Notes: a model not told the origin generated them from the sequence alone. Positions 1 to 12,050 are shown, counted from the stretch's first letter. The stretch is DNA of 64,000 nt from Mactromeris polynyma (GCA_032209605.1 JASFXZ010000119.1:124001-188000); one strand, 5' to 3'. Numbers and translations: made by a program.

Positions 1-1040
1 CCAAACTTTACTATCTCTTACTATTGACTATCCAAACTCTTCTATCTTTCCTATCATTCAAATTACCTTTTTTCTTGACCAAGCACTTTCACACGTCGCG
101 TAATAATCAATTGATGATTGAGACGACGTAAGATGTAGATGTAGATAGATATTAGATTTAGTTGTTATAAACTCGTATCGTTACAGAGCTCTTGGAAGTG
201 GACTGGTTTGTTTTCTAGTTTGCAGTACAAAGACAAAGAATGAACTACAAGGGAATTCCATCACCTGTGAGTATAGTGCAAGGCTGTAACTCTCTATCTG
301 GTTACATTTTCTCTTTATGTTTTTCTTCTATAATGGTCTCCTTCCCCTTATAGGATTCTTTTGCGTGACATGTTTATGTTCACTTTCCTCATTCTCTCCG
401 TGGCCAACTTTCATGAAGCTTCGGATTGCCCTGCTACGAATCTCCTTTCCCCCTTTGTCCCCTCCGTCTGCACTCCTTGTTTTACGTTGTCAGCCAGACA
501 CTTACTTATAGTGTTTTGTGTGCTAATGTTTCACCAGGATCTTAATGGGGAGGCATTTCGGGAGAGTGTAATTCTTCCTCTATATTCAATCTAGATATCA
601 GACTTAAAGAATAATGGCTCAAAGCAATCGCAGTAAGCAAAATTAACACATATCACCTGCAGTTTTGAATAACTGACCAAATTCTTGTTATTGCATTGAA
701 AGTTTTCCATCTTACGAATTAATTACTATAATTGGATATAACTATGCATACTAAGGGTATACATTACAACAACATGGTCTGCGACTGCCAACGCTTATCT
801 ACCACTGTATAATTCAACTGATATAACTAAAAAGGATATAAAAAATAAAGACACCTGAAGCTGTTTTTGAAAATACAAATTTAGAACAATTTAAGATAAG
901 GTACTAAACAAACTTGATTTTATGTTCATATGATACAAACATGTACTGTTTAAACTTGCATGGCACATCTAGAAGTTATGTTATTCACATTATTGTTGTG
1001 TGAGGTCCATACTTTCCACAAAAATATTCATGCATTTTAG
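1..1040. other. Upstream region of the TNF ligand gene
   Basis: No convincing coding exon. It should hold the promoter and a likely 5' UTR exon, but I cannot place either. Open frames at 317-594 are short, overlap in different frames and show no protein pattern. Confidence 0.4.
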
Positions 1041-1301
1041 ATGGCTAGAAGATGCCTACCAATATTGGGTGGTTTGAATCTAATTTGTGTTATAGCACTT
1101 ATTGGATTACTGGCAAAATTGGCAGATATCAGAAAAGAAAAGTCTACCCCACAGGAGACATATATGTGCATACCGAAACATTATGTGACAGAAGATAACG
1201 ATGAAAATCTAGATGGAAATTTGATACCATTGAGCTTGGCGAATAATGGTTCCGCTTACTGTGGTGATGTCAGCGACGTTCTTACGGCAGCAGCAGAATG
1301 G
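1041..1301 (+). CDS. TNF ligand exon 1: cytoplasmic tail, membrane anchor, stalk start
   Basis: Codes 87 residues from ATG to AAAEW. The ATG directly follows a splice acceptor-like TTTTAG, so an upstream non-coding exon is likely. The donor is TGG|GTAAGA, phase 0. It holds the transmembrane segment at residues 9-28 or so, then a charged stalk with two cysteines. Confidence 0.75.
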
Positions 1302-4300
1302 GTAAGAGACATTGTCTAATTGAGCGCCGCTGTACGATTTCCAACCTCTTCTTTAAGTGACCTCATTTCCAGGAAATGTCACATGTGACGTAACTTTGTA
1401 CTGACAGTAAGCAATATTTGCCCCATATGGCAATATGAAAACGAAGTGACCATATGGAGTAAGTATTATTTCTGCTTGCAAATAGTGACATCACATGTTG
1501 CGTTTTCTTGAATGACGTCACTTACAGAAGAGGTTGTAAATCCCATTGCAGCGCTAAATTGTACTCAATCCTCGATCGCCCATCACTTGTAACCCAGTAA
1601 ATCAAACCCATAGAACAAGGAAAAAAATCAGCATGTTGACTAAATGAATTTGGAGGGAAGAACACACATAGTTCAACTAGGTACTTCAAACATGCCAATT
1701 ATTTACATTTTTACATGCATTGCTAGTTATGTTTATAAGGTATTGTATTATAATATAACTAATTGACTAGGCCTATACCTAATTTTAAGTGAAAGGGTGA
1801 TACGCCAGTGAGCGTCAGTTAAACAAGATATTTCTAAACACTAGCTGTTAAACTTTTGACATGAAGATAGAACTGCAATGGTGGTAAAATTGTTTTGGTA
1901 TGTTGGTACTCCTGTGTTGCTCTAGAGAGGTTACATTAAATAACAATGATAATGTTGATGAACAAAAAACTGTTGCTCAAAATTAGGAGCTGTGGATAGG
2001 TTGTACGGTAAAGTTATTATTAATTATGTGATTTTTCAGGCTTTGACTCGGCAATATAATGACGAAGAACATCCAGGTACAAATCAATTTTCCATTCATA
2101 ACATTGATGAATCACAGAATCTGATAGATAATATATTACTTCCTGTTCTTTTTGTTAAACCTGTTTATAATTACACTTGTCCAATACTTATCCACGTGAT
2201 TGTGTATATAATATGTATACAAGACGATTTAATTCTGTATGAGCCTTAAATAAAAGTTATATCTGTTTTAAACTATATTAACCTATGAAAGTTGCAGATC
2301 GTGTGATGCTTGACTACACTCACCATGTCTTCAAAATGAATAATAAAAGATCCTTTTTCATCAATGCAAGTTTAACAAGTGGTGAAGATTCGATTCGACC
2401 ATGACTAACGAGCTTGTACTGAAATTGTGCACCTATGCATTGTTGTGTTTTTGTTGCAAGACGTTTATTTATCTTGCCTTCTGATTTTACTTTGATTGTT
2501 GGTTGGCAGAAGAGCTGAAATGAATTTCTGACTTTTCAGTGAAAATCCAAAAGCGAAATGTTACGTGATTAAATAGGTCCGTCAATATTCAGATTAAAGC
2601 TAAGGTTTATTGACTTGAAAAGGTGTGCGAAAATGAGAGTTTAATAGACTGATGGAAATATCAGACCATTGCGGGGACAAATCAGCCAATGGAGACTCCA
2701 TTAAAGAAAATTGGATGATCATTATTATTAATAACACTACGTGCATTTTATGTTGTATATACTTTAAAGTGAAAATTAAGTAACAAACGTCACACACAGG
2801 GAGGGGACAGACCGACACTATGTGCTATGTTTGTACTTCGCGTTACGTTGTCGTTGAATTTCTTTATAACCTTCATTATTTAATCTTGCTATCGCTATAG
2901 ATTTGTTTCAGTACATGTCACTAAATGATGAGCATTTATCTTAATTTATTTGCCTTATAAACAGAGTACATGGCATACCACGAGATTCTACCCAAGCATT
3001 GTAAGCCGTCATCAAAAACCAAATCTACAATCAAACTGACAGATCCATATTTTGATACCAATGGTATGATTTTAGCTTTTTATTTTAACAGTTTACTACG
3101 AAGTTATAGTTTGTGGGTTTATTGAGATGTCCTTCTTTAACAAGTTGTCTATCTTCGGTATCTTAAATGTCGATAGTTTCTCCACAGTAAGATGAAGAGC
3201 TCACATTAATGCATATGTGTGTGTTCTCATAGAATGCCTCACCCAAAATCAATATCAATTGCAAACCGTAGACCAACATTAAGTTTAATATTTAATATGT
3301 ATCATGTTATATTAATGATATTTGGCACAGTATGATAATCATAACGTGTATTAAGAATGAATTTGGTTGCTTAATTGATGACTGCAAGTGAACACACTTA
3401 TGAAAAACAGTTTATACATGAGTTCTAAATGCGATTTAAAGTCCATAAGGATATATACAAATGTATCGGGAAAGGTATAAATATTGCAAAATATCTACAT
3501 TTTACTCTTGGATACAATTTTGAATAACAGTCATTTGGGACTACAGTCCACAGTTCTAGTTTACTTAATGAACACATTGCACAGAGTGGATATTATCATT
3601 TATCACGCAAAATATTAGTCATACGGAAAACGACATACAAGATCATATTTTGCCTTTTGCGTATTTTGCGTCCAATCGTTCCCAGTAATTAAATGAATCT
3701 GACAAATAAATTCCTTATTCGACATTTTTATTGCACAATGAAGAAGAGTTCATTGATTGCCACAGGTGGCCGGTGAGTAGCCATGACATTTAAAACCCGC
3801 ATTGATTTTTTTTGTTTCACTCTGTTCTTAAGTAAGATAAATGTGTCCAACTTCATACGTATTTACAATGAAAATATATACACACATTTGCTTTGACGTA
3901 CTTTTCAAAGCCATTTCTAAACCTATTTTTATCACTGATGTCTTAAAATACACACAAGGGATTTATGTCGACAGTGTTTATACTCAAAAACTATTCACAA
4001 ACAGAATATACTGTTTTTTGATCGTCAAACATCAAGAATGGCTAGGTCGGACAACTTCCTACCGTTAGACCGAGTAGGTATTTTCAGAACAAAACTACTA
4101 TAAATCGCTATTCATCTGACGAACGACTTTAGATTTCAATGAGAAACATTTAAAAAAGTATATTGCAATATAAAACAACTTACAAATCGACAAACAGACG
4201 CGGAGATCGCTATTTTTTCGCTCTCCGCTTTCCTTTTATGCGAACGCTGCCATTTTGAAAGGTGGTACCCGGCTCTGTCTAAGAACACATTTTGTAAGCC

Positions 4301-4807
4301 GAAAACCAAAACGATTGGATTTCGGCTTACTAGATATGTTCTTATACTATGCGGGTTTTAAATGTCATGGCTACTCACCGGCCACCTTTGGATTCGGCTA
4401 TACAGCTGCACTTTTTCATTTCAGAAGAAAATCGAAACCTTATGTGGAATCTAATGACAGTAATGAATGGTAAATATCTGCAATACTCTTCGAGAGATGG
4501 TTCCATCAAAGTGATGCGCAATGGATACTACTTTGTGGGGTCCCAAGTGTTGATACAGTGCAACTTGACTTCCGGAGTTAAGACTCTTGACCATTACGTG
4601 AACTTAAATGATACCCAACCACTTCTCAAAAACTCTAAAGCAGGGAATTACCAGATGAATAATGTGACGCACTTTACAAGTACCACGGGAGCAGTGTTTC
4701 ATTTGGACGAAGGAGACAAACTTCATATTGCGACATCTCGTCCAAATTGTTTGGAAAATACTGACCAATATTCTAACAGTAGTTACTTCTACGTGTTCGA
4801 AGTATAG
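1041..4807 (+). CDS. TNF-superfamily ligand, type II membrane protein, 5 exons
   Basis: Spliced gene: exons 1041-1301, 2040-2076, 2298-2369, 2965-3063 and 4425-4807, joining in frame to 284 codons including the stop (283 aa). The first 28 or so residues hold one hydrophobic segment (GLNLICVIALIGLL) after a short basic start, as in a type II signal-anchor. The C-terminal 125 residues read as a TNF homology domain: GYYFVGSQVLIQCNL matches the 'G.Y...SQV' strand, GDKLHIATSRP matches the 'GD.L' strand, and the protein ends YFYVFEV. Two cysteines (IQC and PNC) sit where the TNF disulfide lies. Several N-glycosylation sequons (NLT, NVT, NSS) are present. Such ligands trimerise outside the cell and bind TNF receptors to signal in immunity or cell death. 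A consensus-like acceptor directly before the ATG suggests an upstream 5' UTR exon. Exon 3 is the weakest part because its donor is poor. Which subfamily it belongs to cannot be told by eye. Confidence 0.82.
1323..1555. mobile_element. MITE family R3, copy 1
   Basis: About 233 bp with imperfect 30-bp terminal inverted repeats. The left end begins AGCGCCGCTGTACGATTTCC; the right end reads AGAAGAGG...GCAGCGCT. It has no coding capacity. Related copies lie at 9901-10116 and 27134-27367. It sits in the first intron of the TNF ligand gene. Confidence 0.75.
2040..2076 (+). CDS. TNF ligand exon 2 (stalk)
   Basis: A 37-nt exon with acceptor TTTTTCAG and donor CCAG|GTACAA. It reads ALTRQYNDEEHP and goes from phase 0 to phase 1. 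It matches exon 1 in phase. Confidence 0.65.
2298..2369 (+). CDS. TNF ligand exon 3 (stalk), tentative
   Basis: The acceptor is GTTGCAG. The frame reads DRVMLDYTHHVFKMNNKRSF and on. With donor GCAA|GTTTAA it is 72 nt, phase 1 to phase 1, so it can be included or skipped without breaking frame. A second donor 12 nt further on also keeps frame. It may be alternatively spliced or wrong. Confidence 0.45.
2965..3063 (+). CDS. TNF ligand exon 4 (stalk)
   Basis: Acceptor ATAAACAG and donor AATG|GTATGA, phase 1 to phase 1. It reads YMAYHEILPKHCKPSSKTKS and ends DPYFDTN. Only this frame is open across the exon. Confidence 0.65.
3764..4387. repeat. Intronic element with perfect 39-bp inverted repeats
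   Basis: Positions 3764-3802 and 4349-4387 are exact reverse complements over 39 bp. They enclose about 550 bp without coding content. Just inside the right arm lies a further hairpin at 4281-4343, with 11-bp perfect inner arms (GTAAGCCGAAA at 4294, TTTCGGCTTAC at 4320). The layout suggests a non-autonomous TIR or foldback element inserted in the last intron, ending about 37 bp before the TNF-domain exon. No clear target-site duplication was seen. Confidence 0.6.
4425..4807 (+). CDS. TNF ligand exon 5: TNF homology domain and stop
   Basis: The acceptor has a strong pyrimidine tract (CTTTTTCATTTCAG|AA). Phase joins exon 4 to give FDTNEENRNLMW. It codes 126 residues and TAG at 4805. It contains the whole recognisable TNF fold. 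The open frame runs upstream of the acceptor too, but that part is intronic. Confidence 0.82.
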
Positions 4808-5299
4808 ACCAGAGAACAAGCGAATGTAATAATAGAACTAACGAAGGTGGTATTGAAACTAATAAGGATAATGTTGAAAGTAACGCAGGATAATGTTGAA
4901 AGTTGTGTTGATATGTACCGTTGCAATTGTTCGTCAATGCCAAGTGTTACTATTGTAACTAAGCGATGTCTAAATCACTAGTTGCATGACTGTATTATAC
5001 AGATTTATTAGACTTTTTATTGGCGATTATCTGTGTATATTGTAATTCATTTGCACGATTTTGTAGTATAATACATTACATTGTATTGGCGTTAATCTAT
5101 TAGACTTGATTCAAAATGAGGAATTAGTATGTTAGAATTGTATAAATATTTAACGCTAGACAATATATCCCTTTTTTCAAATTCACATGTATGCATGTTC
5201 TGTTTTCATGAATGTATTTTTAATGTAAAACATGGATCACGACAGAGATTATTTATTGTTATTTTGTTATATCTCTCTTTATATGCTTAGCTTTTCTTT

Positions 5300-5395
5300 G
5301 ATGCTCATGCTAATAAAGTCATGTTCGAGAAACACGAAATATCGGTCAATGGCGCTACTGGGAATCGAACCGAGGTCTACGGAAGATCACAATAT
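5300..5395 (-). repeat. tRNA-derived SINE, 3' part
   Basis: Read on the - strand it has a T-arm-like GGTTCGATTCCC, then a tail ending TGACTTTATT. The same tail occurs on the + strand at 55684-55802 and 26386-26436. The 5' half of the tRNA-like head is missing. Confidence 0.65.
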
Positions 5396-5399
5396 ATTT

Positions 5400-6330
5400 T
5401 TTTTCTGAATTTGGATGTTTCATTTGATACTTGGAATAAATTATTTATACATTGAAGATTGTATGTATCGTATTGTGCATATAAGTATTTCTTGCGGAAG
5501 ACGAATGTCTGCCAAGAGAGAAATATACTCGGTCGTCACTTGCAAGATGATGGCAAGATGAATACACTCCGCTATGGAGCTGTAATTCCATTGGGCAATC
5601 AAGTTTAATGAATGCACCTCGTCAATCAAACGTTGTGCATTTTTTGCAATTTTGTTAGCAAGTATAGATGTAAAAACTGACACCGCGATGTAAAACATTA
5701 CTTTGTTTGTTTCATGGCAATAAGCTTAAGATATGTGTTTGACTCTACATGCCATTGCTCTGGTAATACCACTGGCTCTTTTTTTAAAATATGCGGGGCC
5801 AATGAGAACATGCCGGATGACACTTCAAAACAGAACAAATATTTCTACGTTATAGGTTTTTCAGATCAAATATTATCAGGTGAACGATCCATTATTGTCA
5901 TGAATGACTTATAGATTTGCAGGAGTTGTCTGTCTTGAATACACACTCACAATTGTTACATGGACATTGTTGGACAATGGGACATAAGAAATATCCTTAC
6001 ATGTACAGCAGAACAAAGGCAAGAGTAACACAAGACACAGACATAATTATAATATAAATAACAGGTGAAAATAGGAGTACAGGCTTGGAACAGACAATGG
6101 CAAAAAAACGTGAACAATAGATTGTAACTTCAGAAAAACGCTTCGGCATAAGTCAGATTTGTGTCGAGAACAGAATTTTGTAAAATGTTACAACTGGACT
6201 AGTTTTTCAAGAAGAAGTTAAATTCTATAAAAACATTGTACACTCTTGACCTTTTCGATGATGTTACAATATCTAGATACCTTTCAAATCCAAACATAGA
6301 ACACACGTAAAATAAAGACAAGTATTTCCA
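5400..6330. other. Intergenic, nothing recognised
   Basis: AT-rich sequence downstream of the TNF ligand gene. Small open frames on both strands (such as 5441-5698 -, 5714-5914 +) lack splice context or domain patterns. Confidence 0.35.
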
Positions 6331-7690
6331 ATGTAACGCTCGCTTAACCAGAGAAGAATGCAAGAGTGCATGTTTTCATATGAAAATCAATAAAAGCCCT
6401 GGAAATGATGGTCTTACTGTCGAATTCTATCAAACATAATGGCTATACTAGCGAAATATCTGCTTACAATTTTTTTAGGAAAGGTGATCCCGACAACATA
6501 GAAAGCTGGAGACTAATTTTATTGCCGTTAGTTGATGATTATAAAATCGCGGCTCTAGCTTAAGCTAAACGACTTAAAAATAACCTTTAATAGTCAGTCA
6601 TGTCAAGCAAGGTTACATGAAAAATCGGTTCATATGTTTCAATATCCGACTAATTCAAGACATAATTGATTACACTGAAATGTTTAACATCGACTGTAGT
6701 TCTGTTATATTTATTATCGCAGCGGAAATATGTGCAACGAGAATTAGAATCGCAGAATATATATTAGATATCAAAAAATGAACAGTACAATCCCCCCCCC
6801 CCCCTAAAAATTAGTCAACTAGCAGACGACACTAAATTATTCGTAATAGATATGAGAGATATAACCCAGATGTTACACATTGTCGATGAATTTGGAATGC
6901 TTTCCGATCTATGGCTTAGTAGAAACTAGATGGTTGTTTTTAATAAAATATATGTGTTCCAGATGTCAGTTTGTCAGGAATTGTAATACTGATACAAGAT
7001 GTTAGAATAAAATGTCAATCAAACAAGAAAGATAGTCTTTGATCAGTTAACCATGCACTGTATATGTATAAAAACATCAAATGGCCATATCTCGGTGAAA
7101 AATTATCTGAGCGGAACGGAACGACAAGAATGCACAACTCAACTTGAAGCTTATAAATGGTGTGAAGTTCGGTTAAAATCCAAAGAGCCGTATTTGAGAT
7201 ATATAAGCGCGGAGCGGACAAACTTCACTATGCACTGTATATGTATAAAAACATCAATGGGCTATAACTCAGAGAAAAATGATCTGAACGGAGCAAAACA
7301 ACGAGGAGGATGCACAACTACACTTGATGCTTATCAATCATGTGAAGTGTGGCTGAACTACACTTGATGTTGATCAATCCTATGAAATTTGGCTGAAATC
7401 CAACCAGGAGTATTGGAGATAAAGCGCGGACAAGCTAAAAGTGGACGGACAGACGGACATACAGACGAACGGACATACAGACGAACAGACATACGTCGAA
7501 GAAAGAAAGCAATATGTCTTGGAGAGAGGGAGACATCCGAACTATTAGGATTGAGATTCTTCAGGAATAATTGATATGCCACAGGCTAAGTAAACTGGAC
7601 TAAAGAAATCAAAGCACTTGTCGTATAGTTTGGCCACGATATAGGAATAGAATACAAAACTGCATTAAGACCGTTAATTATTTAAAAATG
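6330..7690 (+). pseudogene. Decayed LINE (L1/Tx1-like) reverse transcriptase fragment
   Basis: Translation broken by stops and frameshifts still shows reverse transcriptase patterns in order: INKSPGNDGLTVEFY near 6390, a VKQGYMKNRFICFNIRLIQD stretch near 6605, and ISQLADDTKLFV near 6815, which holds the A-DD catalytic motif. A further piece near 7590 (TKEIKALVV then FGHDIG) resembles the region after the catalytic core. A mollusc-type repeat at about 7030-7575 separates these pieces. A C10 run is at about 6793. The element is dead. Confidence 0.6.
7030..7575. repeat. Mollusc-type dispersed repeat, tandemly iterated
   Basis: Two to three degenerate units of about 180 bp share ATGCACTGTATATGTATAAA at 7052 and 7230, a GCACAACT...CTTGATGCTTATCAAT block and GGCTGAAATCCAA. 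They end in GCGCGGACAAGCTAAAAGTG and a GGACGGACAGACGGACATAC short tandem tract. From memory this pattern is common in mollusc genomes. Small frames on both strands here are shadows. Confidence 0.6.
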
Positions 7691-8780
7691 CGACATTTTT
7701 TCCTAGCTCCACTCATTTTAACAATCGCCGGGTGTGCCTTCGAAGCAAAGTAAAAAAATATGACGTATAAATAACATTTAAATAGTTTGGAAAGGACCTT
7801 CCACTGACATGCGGCCCCTCTTGCCACTGTCATTGTTTGTTAAGTTGATTCAACAAAATAATTAACTATAATTAGCCAAAACATTCATATTTGAGCTTGT
7901 CAGTCTATTTTTAGATTTTGGAATTTTGTGATAATCTTAAAATAGAACTGCAAATTGAACAAATTCATTATATAAAACAAAACAATAATTACCTGAATTT
8001 TACATAGTACGTGTAGTAATAAACGCATAGTGGTGTATTCGTTTCCACAAATTTCATTCCTGCCAACTTTCATATCAATGTGCACAGATGATTACCAAGA
8101 GTTCGTCGCTAAATCCAAACTTCCCAAAATAAACAGAAAAAAACCCAAATATAACAAAACTACACTTCAACAGAATTCACTCTGAATATATAATGCATTT
8201 AGATCACATCTGTTTAATTCCAAACGAACGAAATAAATCCACGTGAATCCAACAAATGCGAATTGCAACTGTTCACTGAGATAATCCTGTCACAACTGTC
8301 GCGATGAACCGGAAGTGCGACTGTATTAAACGCAAACGTATGAAAATATTTCCGGGACCGATACATTTCCTAATAGGTGTATTGAAAGTTTCGTATTTGG
8401 CGGGAAAAAAGCCGCGGTTCTGTTTTGATAGAAAAGTAATCCGATCAGCAGTTAAAGCTTTACGCACGAGAGCATTTCCTTACCTTAATTGACATGGAAC
8501 AGTCCTGACAGTTTATACACTGTTCGCGTACGAACAGTGTAACACGGGAAGTAACCCATATTGATTGTAATCTGCTTTTTACTGCTTGAGTTATCTTTCA
8601 TAGATTTTTTGAAAAACAGTAGAACCAACATTTGATGGCACAATAATATTAACACATGCCACTAGCCGACTGTTTCACTTTCCAAAATAGGGGTGATCAT
8701 TTCAATAATCTCGGTCAGTAAGAGCTTGTGTCGTATACATTTTTGAAACATGAACAATTATTCTAATACATATTTATGTA
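7690..8780. other. Intergenic, nothing recognised
   Basis: No domain, tRNA or clear repeat seen. Frames at 8273-8467 (-) and 8304-8492 (+) overlap antisense and neither looks like protein. Confidence 0.35.
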
Positions 8781-8784
8781 TGTT

Positions 8785-9165
8785 CCTCTGTAGCTCAATT
8801 AGGTACACATTCCCGCTTCAAGCAAGAGGTTACCGATCCAAATCCCTTGTGGCCTGCTGTTACTGGCTTTCTTGGCTTGTTCCGTGGTGTTGTCCATACA
8901 TTAAATCCCCATCGATTTCCCCTTAATTCTCCTTGGTTGTGCATTACTGTCGGATAGACCATTACTTACACCCCTATTCCTGTACATGTTTACCCTTGCA
9001 CCTCCTCAGTATTTACCCTTGCACCTCCTCTGTGTTTACCCTTGCATCTCCTCAGTGCCTGATATTCTGTGGAGTGTTGTTATCCTGGGGGTCTGTGTTG
9101 GGAGGCTTTGTCTTGGGTATGTGGCGTTCTCTGTAACACCTTAATCTCTCTTTCAGATAATGTGT
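8785..9165 (+). repeat. R1-family repeat with tRNA-like head
   Basis: It begins with a tRNA-like TAGCTCAATTAGGTA and a GATCCAAATCCC T-arm-like piece. It ends GGGTATGTGGCGTTCTCTGT followed by an ATCTCTCTTT tract. The end matches the family called R1 here (14.9, 30.1, 31.2, 34.7, 46.1, 46.3 and 50.2 kb). An internal short repeat (TTACCCTTGCA.CTCCTC) occurs three times at about 8991-9055. Confidence 0.5.
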
Positions 9166-9262
9166 TTTATTTTTATTCACAGTGATCAATCATTTTATAC
9201 TGCTTGTAAATATTGGTTCTTAATTTACCCTACTATACGTTGATTATTCGTGTGATTTTCTT

Positions 9263-9512
9263 AATTATCAGCAAACATTTATTTTATTTTGAACATTCAA
9301 TACACAATATCATAAACATAGCAATATTGAAAACAGATATTTGCAAAATATGGTTTCTGCATCTTTATAAAGTACGAATATCATGGCAATTATCAGCAAA
9401 CATTTATTTTATTTTGAACATTCAATACACAATATCATAAACATAGCAATATTGAAAACAGATATTTGCAAAATATGGTTTCTGCATCTTTATAAAGTAC
9501 GAATATCATGGC
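9263..9512. repeat. Perfect 125-bp tandem duplication
   Basis: Positions 9263-9387 and 9388-9512 appear identical. Each starts AATTATCAGCAAACATTTAT. The lack of divergence implies a recent event or an assembly artefact. Two overlapping short frames here are copies of each other. Confidence 0.85.
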
Positions 9513-9900
9513 TCACCAAGAGTGTCTGTGCTAGACTATCTACTCTTACTAAACTATCGGCGAAATCGTCTTTACTATCACGTTCCGTATCTCCATAATC
9601 AATGCTTTTGATATATTACATCTCTTACTCAAAACACTGTGATAACACAAGCAAATATCTGTTTAATTAAATATAGAATTAACAAAATAGTCTAATACAT
9701 CAAACATTTATTTGCCTTTCCAATACAAGAAAAGGTTATGTAACAAATCATTCTGTGTGTCTGTCAGAGTCTTTGTTGTTGTTGTTGCCTCACGTACGTT
9801 ATGATAATTCCCAGCAAAATGTTTCAACACCTCTGCAAGTGAAGCATTCTCATGTTACATAGATATATTTTTCCAACAATACACAATTCGGTTTGATATG

Positions 9901-10116
9901 AGTGCCGCTGTACGATTTCCAACCTCTTCTCTTTAAGTGACGTCATTGCCAGAATTTTACTGACGGCAAGCAATATTCGCCCTATATGGCAATATGAAAA
10001 CGAGGTGACTATCTGGAGTAAATAGTGTTTCCTGCTTGCAAATAGTGACATCACATATTTCTTTTTCATGAAATGCAGTCACGTGCAGAAGAGGTTGTAA
10101 ATCCCATAGCAGCGCT
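9901..10116. mobile_element. MITE family R3, copy 2
   Basis: Same ends as the copy at 1323-1555, with a shortened middle. It starts AGTGCCGCTGTACGATTTCC and ends CCCATAGCAGCGCT. Confidence 0.75.
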
Positions 10117-10574
10117 AATAATTATGTGCTTAGTATGACAGATTATTTTTGTTTCTACCACTGGTTCATTCAGTTCCTCAAATATGAGGATATCTTTTCA
10201 AATTATTGTTCTGTTTCAGAGTACGTTCTGTTTATTTCCTTTTTACCTTAGAGATCACGTGACGGGACATGACGTTAAATTAATATGCGTCTACTGACGT
10301 TTCACCAAAAATAAACTGCATACTTGTCGTGCAATGTATATCTACTAGAATGATGCAATTAATTCTTTGAGATAGATCTAGTCTTGTTTAATAAGTTTGA
10401 AAGTTGGTTACTGTGGTGACATATCTCAAAGGAAACATTAAAACGAAACTGTAACTAGATTTTAAATTGAGTAAAGTGGTACAAACCGTGGTTGACAGGG
10501 GTGTGCTGTAATGAACCTGCAGTTACAACTGTTATCAAATAAATTATGAGACATATCGCCGTTCCTGAAATATA

Positions 10575-10840
10575 CAAGACCCGCCGGTGTTTACAGCAGT
10601 TCTGTCATGTGCGGCAGTCAGTCGACCTAACAAGTGTTCCCAGGTTACCCATCAGTATAAACCTGTTCTTCAAGTAGCAACTGACAACTACCCAATAATA
10701 AGAGGTGGAGGAGTTATGAGTTTGGGTTTCTGCCAGCTTGTCACGGAGAACTTCAGTCTGGGTTGGGTTCAAAGCATCGACCCCAAGACTCGCTGCCGAG
10801 TGCCCTACCATCTGAGGTAACCGAGATTGGGGACGCAATA
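10575..10840 (-). repeat. tRNA-derived SINE
   Basis: On the - strand it has a tRNA-like head (ACCTCAGATGGTAGGGCACT then a GTCGATGCTTTGAACCC T-arm-like stretch). A body with ACCTCTTATTATTGGGTAGT and TTGTCAGTTGCT follows. The TTGTCAG..G body motif recurs in the SINEs at 17165 and 54718. The antisense frames at 10587-10838 come from this repeat. Confidence 0.55.
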
Positions 10841-10998
10841 CATTTTCATACAGTTACCATATTTAAGAACGTATGAAATGCTGCCATTCAATGACCATAT
10901 ACCAACTGGCTAAACGTAAGTATAAGCGTGTCGTATCATTCTTTAGAAAGTATGCGCAGTTTCAGTGGTCCGTAGAAGTTTTAATAGAAATGAAACAA

Positions 10999-11170
10999 AT
11001 ACAGTAAAACCTCACTTAAAGACCACCTCAATATTAAGAACACAATTTTCTAGTCCATTTTCATTTCTTTTGCTCTTAATTCAACCTCAATATTAAGACC
11101 ACATCAATAATAATAAGACCAGTTTTCAAGGGTCCCAATGGTTGTCTTATTATTGAGGTTTTACTGTACT
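10999..11170. mobile_element. Pogo/Tigger-like MITE
   Basis: About 170 bp with inverted ends: TACAGTAAAACCTCACTTAA on the left, ATTGAGGTTTTACTGTA on the right. TA at both edges fits a TA target-site duplication. The inside iterates CCTCAATATTAAGACCAC. There is no transposase. Confidence 0.7.
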
Positions 11171-12050
11171 TCATGATTAAATATCACACCCATCCAACTA
11201 AGAAGTCCGATATAAAAAAGACATATTCGAATATTTCTAAATCTTAAGAGAGACAGTTTTTTTGTCAATTCCACAGTCTTTGCCATATCAAGCTCGCTAT
11301 GTAATTCGAGGTATGCCAGTACGCTATCTATTGCTAGTATGTGTAGAATAATTTCAGTCATTTCCCAGTGTTAGAGTACGGACAGGTTGGCACTGGTTGT
11401 GACTGCGTCTGACAAAATAGTAAATATTTCTTTCAGCATATACTGATCAAAAGTTCGAAACCGCCAGTCACATTGTTTTTAAAAGCTTCGGAATGCTTTT
11501 TCTGATAATTTTATTAGAGTAGAACAATTTATATATATATTCACAAAATAAACAAAACGTCTATGTATACATGTCACAATTACATTCAACGTTTCTGATA
11601 ATTTTGTTAACATGTAGTGAATAATCTTAACATAAAAAACTGCATGTTAGCACTTTCGATCAGTAGTTGCTATAGTAGTGTTGATTAGACGATTATACAT
11701 GTACATAGAATACCGAGGTATGTGAAGAACTGTACAAAACAAAACAAAGCAAAAAAAGAAACAAAACAATTGTATTTAATGAATTCTAAAACAACTTACC
11801 AGTGTTCATGATCATTTTGTTGTAATTTAAATATGTTTGTCTTATCTTGATAGGAAGTGACGAAAATTGATTTAATTTTGCCCATATTTGCGTAATTGAA
11901 CATCGCTATGGCTATTGACCTGGTCACACTGTTAAGACAATACGCTCTTGTACCAAATGACTGTTTACAGTCACATTCATACAACAGTAAAAGCTGTCGT
12001 TATTGTATGATTATAGTTCGGACACAGAAAACAATTAAAGCTGAAGCCTT
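11170..12050. other. Intergenic, nothing recognised
   Basis: AT-rich, with a TATATATATATT tract near 11532. No coding pattern. Confidence 0.3.

Noticed and set aside
4349..4424. Open frame MRVLNVMATHRPPLDSAIQL as N-terminus of a TNF protein
   Set aside because: It lies in the inverted-repeat arm and the intron. A strong acceptor at 4424 and matching phase with the exon at 2965-3063 explain the coding start.
7053..7367. 104-residue open frame with internal repeats
   Set aside because: The apparent protein repeats come from the tandem DNA repeat unit.
10587..10838. Overlapping antisense frames of 77 residues each
   Set aside because: They match a tRNA-headed SINE on the - strand.
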